Assembly: GCA_964424545.1 (NCBI GenBank) | Contig: CAYRJN010000068.1 | Location: forward strand, 1-18,026 | Length of the DNA stretch: 18,026 bases | Direction of reading: 5' to 3' | DNA from: JAUVIB01 sp964424545 | GTDB lineage: Bacteria > Calditrichota > Calditrichia > Calditrichales > Calditrichaceae | Shown: piece after piece, positions 8,777-15,889 of the stretch | Numbering within the stretch: the first letter of the stretch is position 1 | Layout of the letters: each line of letters opens with the position of its first letter | Translations under genes and position numbers: made by a program | The notes under the pieces: generated by a model | Seen by the model: the letters and a program-made list of their open reading frames with translations, nothing else | Database searches by the model: none | What the model was told of the DNA's origin: nothing

Positions 8777-9565
8777 TCATTTTAGATAAAAATTGAAATT
8801 TATCTGATAGGTGCCGGCCTGCGTATCCGCGCCAATGGTATTGATATATTTATTTGAGTTAATAACGACAAAACGGCCGACGGCATAACCCACTACCGCT
8901 CCTGTTACCACATCGCTAAACCAATGTTTATCATGATAAATGCGCGCTCCGCCGACTACGGTCGCCAATCCGTACCAAAATATTTTCCAATAAATATTGT
9001 CTATTTCCCCCGCCAAAACGGTGGAGATTGAAAAAGTCAACGATGTATGTCCGGAGAAAAAAGAACGGTAATTTCCCTGAAAAGCAAATGGATGAAAAGA
9101 GGTGCTGCCTTTATCCGTATAGGGACGCGATCTTCCGAATATCTCTTTTGTAATAACCGTAATGATGCCGGTGTAGACTATTGCTTGCGAAGTCCGTAAG
9201 CCCGCTTCTCGTAAAGCTTGGTTTTTCCCCAGCAAACCGACCGTATAAAGTCCCAAAACAGCAAGGGGCGTATATTTACCGCCGTAATAGTTATCGACGC
9301 CGAAAAGACGGCTTTTGAAAGGACTCTTATGGCTTTGGCTAAAATCGCGTATCGGTTCGTCGATAAATATCATGCTGCCGGCAATAAGCGCCGCTCCACC
9401 AAGGTAATAAGGAAGGCTTTTCGCGCTGAATATTGATTTCGTCAGATCAACGCCAAGATCAAGAGAGCCGTTAAAATCATCTTTAAACTGATCCCAGCTT
9501 TGAGCGGAACCGAACATCGGAAAAAACATAAACAGGGCTATGTAAACGGAAATAAATCTTCTCAC
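8777..9565 (-). CDS. Secreted PAP2-family phosphatase
   Basis: A 262-residue type 2 phosphatidic acid phosphatase (PAP2 superfamily). The three active-site motifs are complete: KX6RP at 140-148 (KEIFGRSRP), SGH at 171-173 (usual PSGH, here FSGH) and RX5HX3D at 208-218 (RIYHDKHWFSD). A signal peptide (residues 1-21, ending SAQ) places the enzyme outside the cytoplasm. Several hydrophobic segments (52-68, 100-112, 126-139, 188-206, 219-234) fit a membrane enzyme acting on lipid phosphates such as undecaprenyl pyrophosphate, phosphatidylglycerol phosphate or lipid A. The tail INFNFYLK is strand-like. The start codon is GTG, chosen for AAGGAGA about 7 bases upstream. It is the first gene of the minus-strand envelope block. 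The substrate cannot be told from sequence. Confidence 0.9.
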   Translation of the reverse strand: MRRFISVYIALFMFFPMFGSAQSWDQFKDDFNGSLDLGVDLTKSIFSAKSLPYYLGGAALIAGSMIFIDEPIRDFSQSHKSPFKSRLFGVDNYYGGKYTPLAVLGLYTVGLLGKNQALREAGLRTSQAIVYTGIITVITKEIFGRSRPYTDKGSTSFHPFAFQGNYRSFFSGHTSLTFSISTVLAGEIDNIYWKIFWYGLATVVGGARIYHDKHWFSDVVTGAVVGYAVGRFVVINSNKYINTIGADTQAGTYQINFNFYLK

Positions 9566-9649
9566 CGGATTGTCTCCTTAATGTTCCGATAAAGTATAAA
9601 AAAATAGAATAAAATGAAATTAAATTTTGGCTTTTAATTGTTTTTCCTT

Positions 9650-9681
9650 TTTGTTATTAGCGGATAAATTTATTATCTTAA
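9650..9681 (+). promoter_or_regulatory. Putative promoter of the 9777-11709 unit
   Basis: TTTG (9650-9653), a 20-base spacer and TATCTTAA (9674-9681) give the same arrangement as the promoters at 7821 and 15890. It lies 95 bases before the ATG at 9777, leaving a leader of roughly 90 bases. Confidence 0.45.
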
Positions 9682-9776
9682 AAAGAACGTCGCATCGCTT
9701 CTTAACCGTTACGGAAAGGCATGCGGCGTTAAATAACATTTTTCTTCCGTTTATCTGCTTACGCAAGGAGGGTATT

Positions 9777-10184
9777 ATGGCCGATTTCAGCAACCGCACT
9801 TTATTGGTAATACTATTATGGATATTTGTTGTACATTCAACCGTGGTCGCATTATTACTGATTTTTCTGCCCGCCGAATCACTGCATTATTTCGGTTACA
9901 GCGGCTATCAGGGCCGTTTTTTTCAGGTACAGGGCGGGGTTTTTCATCTTGTAATGGCGGTTGCCTATTTGATTGCCGCCGTAAAAACAGAAAAAGCCGG
10001 CTTGATTATTATTTTTATAATCGTGGCCAAAACAATGGCGACGGTTTTTCTTTTGTCGTATTTCTTTTTAAGCGAGCATATCTGGATTTTATTGCCTTCG
10101 GCCGCGGGTGACGGCGCAATGGCCGTTCTTCTATTCCTATTTTATAGACGATATACAAAAGAAAAAAATATTAATATGATATAA
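9777..10184 (+). CDS. Small four-helix integral membrane protein
   Basis: A 135-residue hydrophobic protein with four predicted membrane helices: about residues 8-30 (LLVILLWIFVVHSTVVALLLIFL), 48-66 (FFQVQGGVFHLVMAVAYLIAA), 72-95 and 103-122. The tail is positively charged (YRRYTKEK), suggesting a cytosolic C-terminus. It recalls small DoxX/DUF4345-like membrane proteins, but I do not recognise a specific family. The start is decided by a near-perfect AAGGAGGG (9765-9772) four bases before ATG 9777. The frame stays open upstream to 9627, but that part is preceded by no ribosome site and reads like non-coding DNA. Only 13 bases separate its stop from the SDR gene, so the two are probably co-transcribed. 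Confidence 0.75.
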   Translation: MADFSNRTLLVILLWIFVVHSTVVALLLIFLPAESLHYFGYSGYQGRFFQVQGGVFHLVMAVAYLIAAVKTEKAGLIIIFIIVAKTMATVFLLSYFFLSEHIWILLPSAAGDGAMAVLLFLFYRRYTKEKNINMI

Positions 10185-10197
10185 AAGAGGTTCTTTT

Positions 10198-11262
10198 ATG
10201 TATAATGTCAGCGGCGGTAGACCCAAAATAATCGTTACCGGAGCGTCGGGATTTATCGGACGGAATTTTTTAAATACCTATAAAGATGATTTTTATATCT
10301 ATGCTTTTGCTCGGCGCGCCCAACATATTGCCCATGTGGAAGAACATAAAAATATTAAGTGGATTCAATTGGATTTAGGCGACGAAGAGACGCTTAAAAA
10401 AGTAACCGACGAAATCGCCGTAGAAGGCGGCGTACGCTATATTTTGCATCTTGCCGGATATTATGATTTTAGTAATGAAGACAACCCCGAATATGAGCGG
10501 ACAAATGCAAAAGGCACTTACAATATACTCGCTAATTCCGCCAAATTAAGAATAAAGCGATTTATTTATGCCAGTTCGCTAACCGTAACCGATTTTACGA
10601 AATCGAATGGCCTTGTTAATGAAGAGAGCCCCGCCGATGCGGATTTTCCCTATGCCGTCAGCAAACGTAAAGGCGAGCAATATGTCCAAGAGTTTTCGGA
10701 ACAATTTCCTTGTACAATCGTAAGGCTTGCCGCTGTATTCAGCGATTGGTGCGAATACGGGCCACTCTATATGTTTCTTACTACTTGGCTTTCGCATAAC
10801 TGGAACGCCCGTATTATCGGCGGGAAAGGGAAATCCGCCGTACCTTACTTGCATGTGAAAGATGTGAATTATTTTTTTGTCAATATCATTCTAAAAACGG
10901 ACCATCTTGGTAAATGCGATATTTTAATAGCCAGTCCCGATGGCAGTACAACGCATGAAGAGCTTTATGAAATAGCCGTAAAATATCGTTTTGGGAGTTA
11001 TATTAAGCCGTTGCATATGCCTAAACAGCTTGCCTGGGCTGGCGTTTTTTTTATGGATTTAATCGGTAGATTTATAGGCAGGCGTCCGTTCGAGCGTCCT
11101 TGGATGATAAAGTATGTGGATCATCAATTAAACGTGGACGCTTCCGTAACGCGGGCTAAGTTGGACTGGAAACCGGTGCAGCGTTTGCAAATAAAGCGGA
11201 GAATTTTGTTTCTTATCGAACACATGCGTAGCAACCCCCATGAATGGGATTATAAAAATTAG
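10198..11262 (+). CDS. Extended-SDR NAD-dependent epimerase/dehydratase
   Basis: A 354-residue extended short-chain dehydrogenase/reductase of the NAD-dependent epimerase/dehydratase family. Visible are the Rossmann motif GASGFIG at residues 15-21, the HLAG nucleotide-binding stretch at 84-87, the catalytic Ser in YASS (124-127) and the YxxxK pair Tyr152/Lys156 (YAVSK). The C-terminal substrate domain includes PYLHVKDV (216-223), typical of sugar-nucleotide or sterol/flavonoid-like SDRs; the substrate is not evident. There is no membrane anchor. AGAGG lies 7 bases before the ATG. The gene stops with TAG at 11260-11262, but the same frame runs on, without another stop, through a conserved-looking domain to 11709, so this may be the N-terminal half of a longer protein. 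Confidence 0.88.
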   Translation: MYNVSGGRPKIIVTGASGFIGRNFLNTYKDDFYIYAFARRAQHIAHVEEHKNIKWIQLDLGDEETLKKVTDEIAVEGGVRYILHLAGYYDFSNEDNPEYERTNAKGTYNILANSAKLRIKRFIYASSLTVTDFTKSNGLVNEESPADADFPYAVSKRKGEQYVQEFSEQFPCTIVRLAAVFSDWCEYGPLYMFLTTWLSHNWNARIIGGKGKSAVPYLHVKDVNYFFVNIILKTDHLGKCDILIASPDGSTTHEELYEIAVKYRFGSYIKPLHMPKQLAWAGVFFMDLIGRFIGRRPFERPWMIKYVDHQLNVDASVTRAKLDWKPVQRLQIKRRILFLIEHMRSNPHEWDYKN

Positions 11263-11298
11263 GAAGCAATCGATAAAAGCGCCAAGCCGCGTCCGCAT

Positions 11299-11709
11299 TT
11301 GCAGATATATGAGGCTATGATTCGGCACGAAGATGAAGTCGTTAGTTCTATCTATCCGAAATTGAAAGATCCCTCTTTTCCGCGTTATTCCCAATTATCA
11401 GGGCAAGAGCTTAAAGAACGCACTTCTTATGTCTACCAAATGTTGAAAACCGCTGTACGTACGGGCGATCGCGTACACATGCTTTCGCTTGGCAGGGAAT
11501 TGGCTTTAAACCGTTTTAAACAGGGCTTTGAGGCGGGTGAAGTTACCCGGGCCGTCGAACTTTTGGGATTGGAAGTTACGGCTAAGCTCTCTTCTTATGA
11601 AGAGATGAAAAATCTTCAACAAAGAATCCGCGATGAGATTATGATGACCATACAGTTGGTTCAGGATGAAATAGAAGATTCTTATGATCGATTGATGGGC
11701 TTGGAATAA
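11299..11709 (+). CDS. RsbRD N-terminal-like helical domain, in frame after the SDR TAG
   Basis: An all-helical, charged polypeptide of 136 residues from a TTG at 11299. The frame is open from just after the SDR stop (11263), which would make 148 residues. The pattern ELKERTSYVYQMLKTAVRTGD ... LGRELALNRFKQGFEAGEVTRA resembles the RsbRD/RsbT co-antagonist N-terminal domain, a sensor-like four-helix unit often placed in front of STAS or kinase domains. No STAS or kinase part follows. No convincing start exists: TTG 11299 lacks a Shine-Dalgarno, ATG 11317 has GAGG only 2 bases away, and the codons 11263-11298 already read like protein (KSAKPRPHLQIYEAM). It is therefore either a separate coupled gene with a weak start or the C-terminal half of a 503-codon SDR fusion broken or read through at TAG. 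Domain similarity is by eye. Confidence 0.6.
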   Translation: MQIYEAMIRHEDEVVSSIYPKLKDPSFPRYSQLSGQELKERTSYVYQMLKTAVRTGDRVHMLSLGRELALNRFKQGFEAGEVTRAVELLGLEVTAKLSSYEEMKNLQQRIRDEIMMTIQLVQDEIEDSYDRLMGLE

Positions 11710-11722
11710 GACGGACGTTGGA

Positions 11723-11941
11723 ATGAAAAAGGTCGCATTTTTACCTGCCCTTTTTGTTGCTCTTTTACCGGTTGTCAAAATCAATCCGCAAAACAGCGTG
11801 GTTAATGATTCGGTTCGCGAGAATATCCCTATTGAAAATAACGAATTTAAGCTCTGCGGCACAATCAGCGTAAAAACGAAAAGTACAAGTTGTTTTAGTA
11901 TTAAAAATAATATGATTTATGTCCGCAATAAGCTTGATTAA
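11723..11941 (+). CDS. Doubtful small exported protein (possibly a decayed lipoprotein)
   Basis: A 72-residue frame beginning MKKVAFLPALFVALLPVV, a lysine-plus-hydrophobic start like a signal peptide, followed by a polar region with two cysteines (45 and 57). The ribosome site is poor (GGACG about 9 bases before ATG). Removing one base from the TTTT run near 11762-11765 would join the hydrophobic start to ALFTGCQNQ, a plausible lipobox, so the gene may be a frameshifted lipoprotein. That second frame closes within about ten codons, which weakens the idea. It lies 13 bases after the RsbRD-like frame. No family recognised. Confidence 0.3.
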   Translation: MKKVAFLPALFVALLPVVKINPQNSVVNDSVRENIPIENNEFKLCGTISVKTKSTSCFSIKNNMIYVRNKLD

Positions 11942-12024
11942 GAGCAATCTATGATAATAAACAGCTGTACGGATATAATAATTGAGAATAATAAATTCAA
12001 CATTTCAACGGATAAATAATCTTT

Positions 12025-12036
12025 ACCTTATAAGGT
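12025..12036. repeat. 12-bp perfect palindrome
   Basis: ACCTTATAAGGT is a perfect palindrome 13 bases upstream of the TTTG element of the lipoprotein promoter. This would suit an operator for a dimeric regulator, but no second copy was seen nearby. Confidence 0.35.
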
Positions 12037-12049
12037 CGAAATATGATTA

Positions 12050-12081
12050 TTTGTTTTTCCAAATGAATTTTCCTACCTTTG
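12050..12081 (+). promoter_or_regulatory. Consensus Bacteroidota-type promoter of the lipoprotein gene
   Basis: TTTG (12050-12053), 20-base spacer, TACCTTTG (12074-12081): a full match to the TTTG-N19/20-TAnnTTTG consensus. It lies 32 bases before the ATG at 12114, giving a leader of roughly 25 bases. It is the best promoter in the window. Confidence 0.7.
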
Positions 12082-12113
12082 CCTTAGTATGGTTTTTCAG
12101 CATGGGATAGATA

Positions 12114-12542
12114 ATGAAAGTATTAATTTTTTTAATTTTCATTTTCTCCGTTTTATGGAATACCTCTTGCGATACATTGTTGAATAACGATTCACAAACG
12201 GTTGATTGCAATAATTTGCAAAAAGGGCTTATTGACCTGGATTCTTTTCTCGTGAATACGGAGGTTAATAAATTAACAAAAAATTTGGAAGCGCATCCAA
12301 GCGAAAACGATCCCTTGGGACAGCGTGAGAATTTGGATAAATTAGTAGAAAGTCTTAATGTTGTATGCGCTAAAATGACGGCCGATTTAATTTGTTATGC
12401 CTGCTATGAATCCAATCCGCCGCAGTCGGCAATAATGATAACGGCGGATTCTTCCGGAGCCGCGGTATATCGGAAAATTAATATCAACACGCCGGCCGAT
12501 GATGTTCTTAGTTGTGTGAGCGTACAAAGGTATTTTCAGTAA
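12114..12542 (+). CDS. Lipoprotein of unknown function with a CxxC pair
   Basis: A 142-residue protein with a short charged N-terminus (MK), a hydrophobic stretch (residues 3-15) and a lipobox-like NTSC with Cys19 as the likely lipidated residue. The mature part has five more cysteines (32, 85, 94, 97, 134). Cys94 and Cys97 form a CxxC (CYAC), so disulfides or metal binding are possible. The middle is helical and charged; the end is more strand-like. GGGATAG precedes the ATG. It is expressed from the consensus promoter at 12050-12081 and appears to be a separate unit from the SDR genes. The lipobox lacks the ideal Leu at -3, so lipidation is likely rather than certain. No family recognised. 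Confidence 0.75.
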   Translation: MKVLIFLIFIFSVLWNTSCDTLLNNDSQTVDCNNLQKGLIDLDSFLVNTEVNKLTKNLEAHPSENDPLGQRENLDKLVESLNVVCAKMTADLICYACYESNPPQSAIMITADSSGAAVYRKININTPADDVLSCVSVQRYFQ

Positions 12543-12704
12543 AATTGAAAAGACGGGACATATTAGAATACGTAAATAAAGGTTCAATTATCCGCCGCTT
12601 TTTTCGGCAGAAGATGTGCTTATCATTCAGCAGGCATTGGCATATTTAATAAGCTGTAAAAATTGTCTTAATTATTTGCTAATGTTTTTAAAGATAAATA
12701 TTTT

Positions 12705-14003
12705 ATGGATAAAAGTTTCAATATTAATAGTAAAAATATTCATACCATTGCTTATCTCGTAATTTTCATATTTTTATCGCTAATCCGATGCCCTCTTTTT
12801 TCCCAAGAAAGGGCGCACGATTTAAGATTTGCCAATATTGATCGTTATGCGCGATTTACACCGCCGGAATTTGAACGATCGGTGGAAATGTTAGCGCGTT
12901 ATTTAATGGATGGTGCCGAGAATGATGCGGAGAAAGTGCGCGCTTTTTATGTTTGGATTGCCAATAATATATCATACGATACAAAAAGCTATTTCAGGCG
13001 TCAATATCCCGATCAATCGCCGCAGGCGGTTCTTAAAAGACGGACAGCGGTTTGCATCGGTTATGCAAACCTTTTCAAACGTTTTTGCGATATCGCAAAT
13101 TTTCCCTGTATAGAAATCAGCGGTTTTTCAAAGGGTTACGGTACGAATCCGGCTATAATACCGGAAGAGAACAATCATATTTGGAATGCCGTGCAAGTTA
13201 ATGATCAATGGCGTCTTATAGATGCCGCCTGGGCTTCCGGCTATATTAATAAAAAAAGACAATTTGTCAAACGTTTTTCCGCTTTCTATTTTTTCCCCGA
13301 TCCGGACGAGTTTATTTTTACGCACTTTCCTTCAAACTATAGATATCAATTACTGCTCATCCCAAAGTCAAAAGAAGAGTTTTTAGATCCATTGATACGG
13401 GCGTCGGAATGGTTTGAATACGGTCTTAAAGCTGTCAGCCCGAGAAAATCGATGATTATAGATGATAAACCTTTTACTATTCGTATAAAAACACCAGACA
13501 ACGTCGATCTTGCCGTAAAGCTAACACAATCCCTACAAACTTTTGACGATAGTTATACTTTTGTTCAGAGAAGAGACAGCATAAGTGAAATATCGGTTAA
13601 TTTTCCGCGTAACGATGTATATATGTTAAAGATATTTGTAAAATATAAAGCCGATAGCGGCTTGTTCAATTATGCGGGTGAATACTGGCTTGATATCCGT
13701 AATATGAAAAGATCGGCAGGCGTTTTTCCCATACCTTTTAAAACCTTTTATGATCAAAACGGTTACCTTTATGATCCTTTAAAGATTATTGAACGGCAAA
13801 AAGGCGACAAAATAATCGATATTTCCGTTCCCGCTGCGGATAAAATTGCTTTTGAAAGGAATAAGCGATGGATATATTTTGAAAAATCGGCCGATGGTAT
13901 TTTTAAAGGCCGTATTCCCAATCTTTCGGAAGATATAATCGTATACGCTTTATTCCCGGGAGAGACTAAATTTCAAGCGCTTTTGAAATTTACCGACCGT
14001 TAA
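12705..14003 (+). CDS. Secreted KY-type transglutaminase-like protein
   Basis: A 432-residue exported protein. Residues 14-34 form a hydrophobic signal segment ending LFSQ. Residues about 50-200 are a transglutaminase/cysteine-protease core: Cys117 in RRTAVCIGYA, His158 in NNHIWNAV and Asp173 in WRLIDAAW, the complete Cys-His-Asp triad with the usual spacing. The arrangement VRAFYVWIANNISYDT before it and two beta-rich segments after it (about 240-335 and 336-432) match the kyphoscoliosis-peptidase (KY) type of transglutaminase protein, where the C-terminal parts are Ig-like. It probably acts in the periplasm or on the surface, as a protease, crosslinker or inactive binding module. The ribosome site is weak (AAAGAT about 10 bases before ATG). 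No clear promoter was found in the 162 bases after the lipoprotein gene, so co-transcription is possible. Confidence 0.85.
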   Translation: MDKSFNINSKNIHTIAYLVIFIFLSLIRCPLFSQERAHDLRFANIDRYARFTPPEFERSVEMLARYLMDGAENDAEKVRAFYVWIANNISYDTKSYFRRQYPDQSPQAVLKRRTAVCIGYANLFKRFCDIANFPCIEISGFSKGYGTNPAIIPEENNHIWNAVQVNDQWRLIDAAWASGYINKKRQFVKRFSAFYFFPDPDEFIFTHFPSNYRYQLLLIPKSKEEFLDPLIRASEWFEYGLKAVSPRKSMIIDDKPFTIRIKTPDNVDLAVKLTQSLQTFDDSYTFVQRRDSISEISVNFPRNDVYMLKIFVKYKADSGLFNYAGEYWLDIRNMKRSAGVFPIPFKTFYDQNGYLYDPLKIIERQKGDKIIDISVPAADKIAFERNKRWIYFEKSADGIFKGRIPNLSEDIIVYALFPGETKFQALLKFTDR

Positions 14004-14169
14004 GATTTCTCTCCCGCCTTTATGGGATCTGTCTTAAGTACCGATTCATCGGAAAGAATCGATCTGCGGAGAAGGATGGTTTTTTTGCGCTTAAGCAGAT
14101 ATTTTGTGTATCGTAACTATCTTCCTATTCTCAGGGTAAGACAAAGAGAAAGATTTAAAAACCGCTCCA

Positions 14170-14271
14170 TTATGATCGTTTACTGTGATCCACCGCTTTT
14201 AATATTTTCAGATTCAAGACGATAAAACGCCAAAGCTGATATATTTTATTATTCATTAATGATTTATTCAT
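14170..14271 (-). CDS. 33-residue microprotein coupled to SQR
   Basis: A short frame directly downstream of the sulfide:quinone oxidoreductase. Its Shine-Dalgarno AAGGAG (14284-14279) overlaps the SQR TAA codon, 7 bases before the ATG at 14271, so translation after SQR is very likely. The 33-residue product is basic (eight Lys/Arg) with a central aromatic-aliphatic helix containing YQLWRFIVLNLKILKAV at residues 11-27. This is too short and too charged for a firm membrane span but suits an amphipathic helix lying on a membrane or on SQR. It ends DHSKRS and a TAA. I recognise no family. A subunit, membrane anchor or assembly peptide of SQR is inference. A chance frame cannot be excluded, but the strong coupled ribosome site argues against that. 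Confidence 0.6.
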   Translation of the reverse strand: MNKSLMNNKIYQLWRFIVLNLKILKAVDHSKRS

Positions 14272-14282
14272 GTTATTTCTCC

Positions 14283-15722
14283 TTATTCCGGTATAATTTT
14301 CCAACCGAAATTACCTTTAAATTTATGGATAAAAGTTGTGTGCAGCATACGTTTCATCCAAGCGCCGGCCAAGCCCATCTCCATATGAGTTACGAATAAA
14401 TCGCGTCCGTGTTCATTAGGGAAGCGGCGCATATCTGGCACTACAGGGTAGATAATCAAAGTTGCCGCCGAACCGTCCCAAAGCGAATCGCCCATAGAAG
14501 CGATACAGGCGGCGACCATTTCCGACATACGCTCATGATGCGTCATGCGTCCGTGTTGGATTAAATCGATTATATTTAGTGCTACGATACGCCCGATTAT
14601 TCCGGAAACCATGCCGGTGCGCGGCGGAGCGGGGCTAATATTTAAGCCGTTGGGATTAATATGCGGTTTGGAAATCGGTCCCGGCGGAGCAAAAGCAATG
14701 CCGGCGGCAAAAATATTTTTATAAGTAGGATTTTGATAAACCGACGGCCAGGCATCGGGATTCTCCGCTAAAGTTTCATAAGGCAAACCGTATATACCGT
14801 CCACGATAACAAATCCTGCTTTATTGACGACTTTTTGAGAAACGTCTTCGCCCTTTTTACCGATATATTTAATAGGAATACCAAGAAATTGGGGAATCAG
14901 CATGGCAAAATCAAATTTTGCTTCGCCCTCTTTGCCGTTATAGTCTTCCCAAAATACTTTCCCCTTTTCTACTTTGGTAACTCCTTTTTGAACTTCCCAG
15001 TTTATATCATGGTCGGTGAAAATATCTTTGGCAAATTGTTCGCTGGTCATTTTGTTTTTCCCGCTTACGGCCGTAGCGCCGCGAACGCCGAAATCTCCCA
15101 ATGCGGGTTCGTTGGATAACCAAAGAAGCTCCGCTTTATCTCTTAATTTGCGTTTTACCAAGTCCTTGTGAATATTGGAAATGTATTCAAAGGCTGCGCC
15201 TTGACAGGTTGCGCCCGGATGTCCGGTTCCGATAACAATTTTTTGCTTTTCCCCTTTTTCCATTTTTTTTATCAATTCAAGATAAGCCTCTGCCGATTCA
15301 ACGGCGTGGGGAAGGGAACAAACGGAATTGGTAAATCCGTTGTGCGGCCCCAAACCGGGCGTGCTTTCATAATTTAATTTCGGCCCGGTGGCGTTAATTA
15401 GATAATCATAAGTTAATTTCACTTCTTCATTGTCGTTTTCTTTTTGTGCAATTACAAATTGATCGCCTTCGTCAGGATGAATTTCAACGGCCCTACCGTG
15501 GATAAAATTGACATTAAATTTGTCATAAACGTTTTTTAATGGAAATATTGTTTTTTCCGGTTTCATTTTAGCGGTAGCAACCCATATCCAAGAGGGGATA
15601 TAGGCAAAATACTCATTGCGGTTGATTACGGTGATTTCATGGTTTTTACTTAGTTTGCTGCCGATATACATGGCCGCCGTGTGTCCGGCGAAACCCGCCC
15701 CCAGGATTACAATCTTTGCCAT
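14283..15722 (-). CDS. sqr: Sulfide:quinone oxidoreductase
   Basis: A 479-residue FAD enzyme that oxidises sulfide to polysulfide/zero-valent sulfur and passes the electrons to membrane quinone. The first FAD motif is GAGFAG (8-13), the second INATGPK (109-115) and the third NIFAAGIAFA (336-345). The three redox cysteines all have counterparts: Cys135 (SVCSLPHA), Cys173 (GATCQGAAFEY) and Cys406 (VAACIASMGD, matching the conserved C-x-A-x-M-G-D of the third cysteine). The quinone-site loop APPGPISKPH...APPRTG lies at 345-369. There is no transmembrane helix; the amphipathic C-terminus (WMKRMLHTTFIHKFKGNFGW, 455-474) would hold it on the membrane. Length is slightly above most SQRs. AGGAGAG sits 4 bases before the ATG. 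It diverges from the MscS gene and is followed at 11 bases by a microprotein. Persulfide-related flavoproteins of the same fold are the alternative, but the cysteines favour SQR. Confidence 0.93.
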   Translation of the reverse strand: MAKIVILGAGFAGHTAAMYIGSKLSKNHEITVINRNEYFAYIPSWIWVATAKMKPEKTIFPLKNVYDKFNVNFIHGRAVEIHPDEGDQFVIAQKENDNEEVKLTYDYLINATGPKLNYESTPGLGPHNGFTNSVCSLPHAVESAEAYLELIKKMEKGEKQKIVIGTGHPGATCQGAAFEYISNIHKDLVKRKLRDKAELLWLSNEPALGDFGVRGATAVSGKNKMTSEQFAKDIFTDHDINWEVQKGVTKVEKGKVFWEDYNGKEGEAKFDFAMLIPQFLGIPIKYIGKKGEDVSQKVVNKAGFVIVDGIYGLPYETLAENPDAWPSVYQNPTYKNIFAAGIAFAPPGPISKPHINPNGLNISPAPPRTGMVSGIIGRIVALNIIDLIQHGRMTHHERMSEMVAACIASMGDSLWDGSAATLIIYPVVPDMRRFPNEHGRDLFVTHMEMGLAGAWMKRMLHTTFIHKFKGNFGWKIIPE

Positions 15723-15889
15723 TGGACTCTCCTGTTTGTTTATAATGGTGTGATATTACAATTAACGGCAATATATCGAATTATATTTCATAATAATAAA
15801 ATAAAAAGCAAAACAAACAGATAAAGCATGGCTTTTTAGGCCGTTTGTGCGAATATGCAGCCGAATTTTTATAAATATGAAATAAATCA

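Noticed and set aside
9627..9776. 50-codon N-terminal extension of the small membrane protein
   Set aside because: It would span a putative promoter and leader and ignore the near-perfect AAGGAGGG site in front of ATG 9777.
11260..11262. TAG as pyrrolysine or a generally reassigned codon
   Set aside because: TAG ends the patatin gene (1479-1481) with no meaningful continuation, and no pyrrolysine-related gene is present in the window.
12590..12620. GC-rich CCGCCG/CGGCAG segment with a T run as a terminator after the lipoprotein gene
   Set aside because: The T run lies in the loop rather than after the stem, and the pairing is only about 4 bp.
14043..14052. Short dyad CCGATTCATCGG as a terminator for the transglutaminase gene
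   Set aside because: Five-base stem with a two-base loop and no T run directly after it.
14022..14225. 67-codon plus-strand frame after the transglutaminase gene
   Set aside because: No ribosome site, very Arg-rich low-quality sequence, and it overlaps the better supported minus-strand microprotein.
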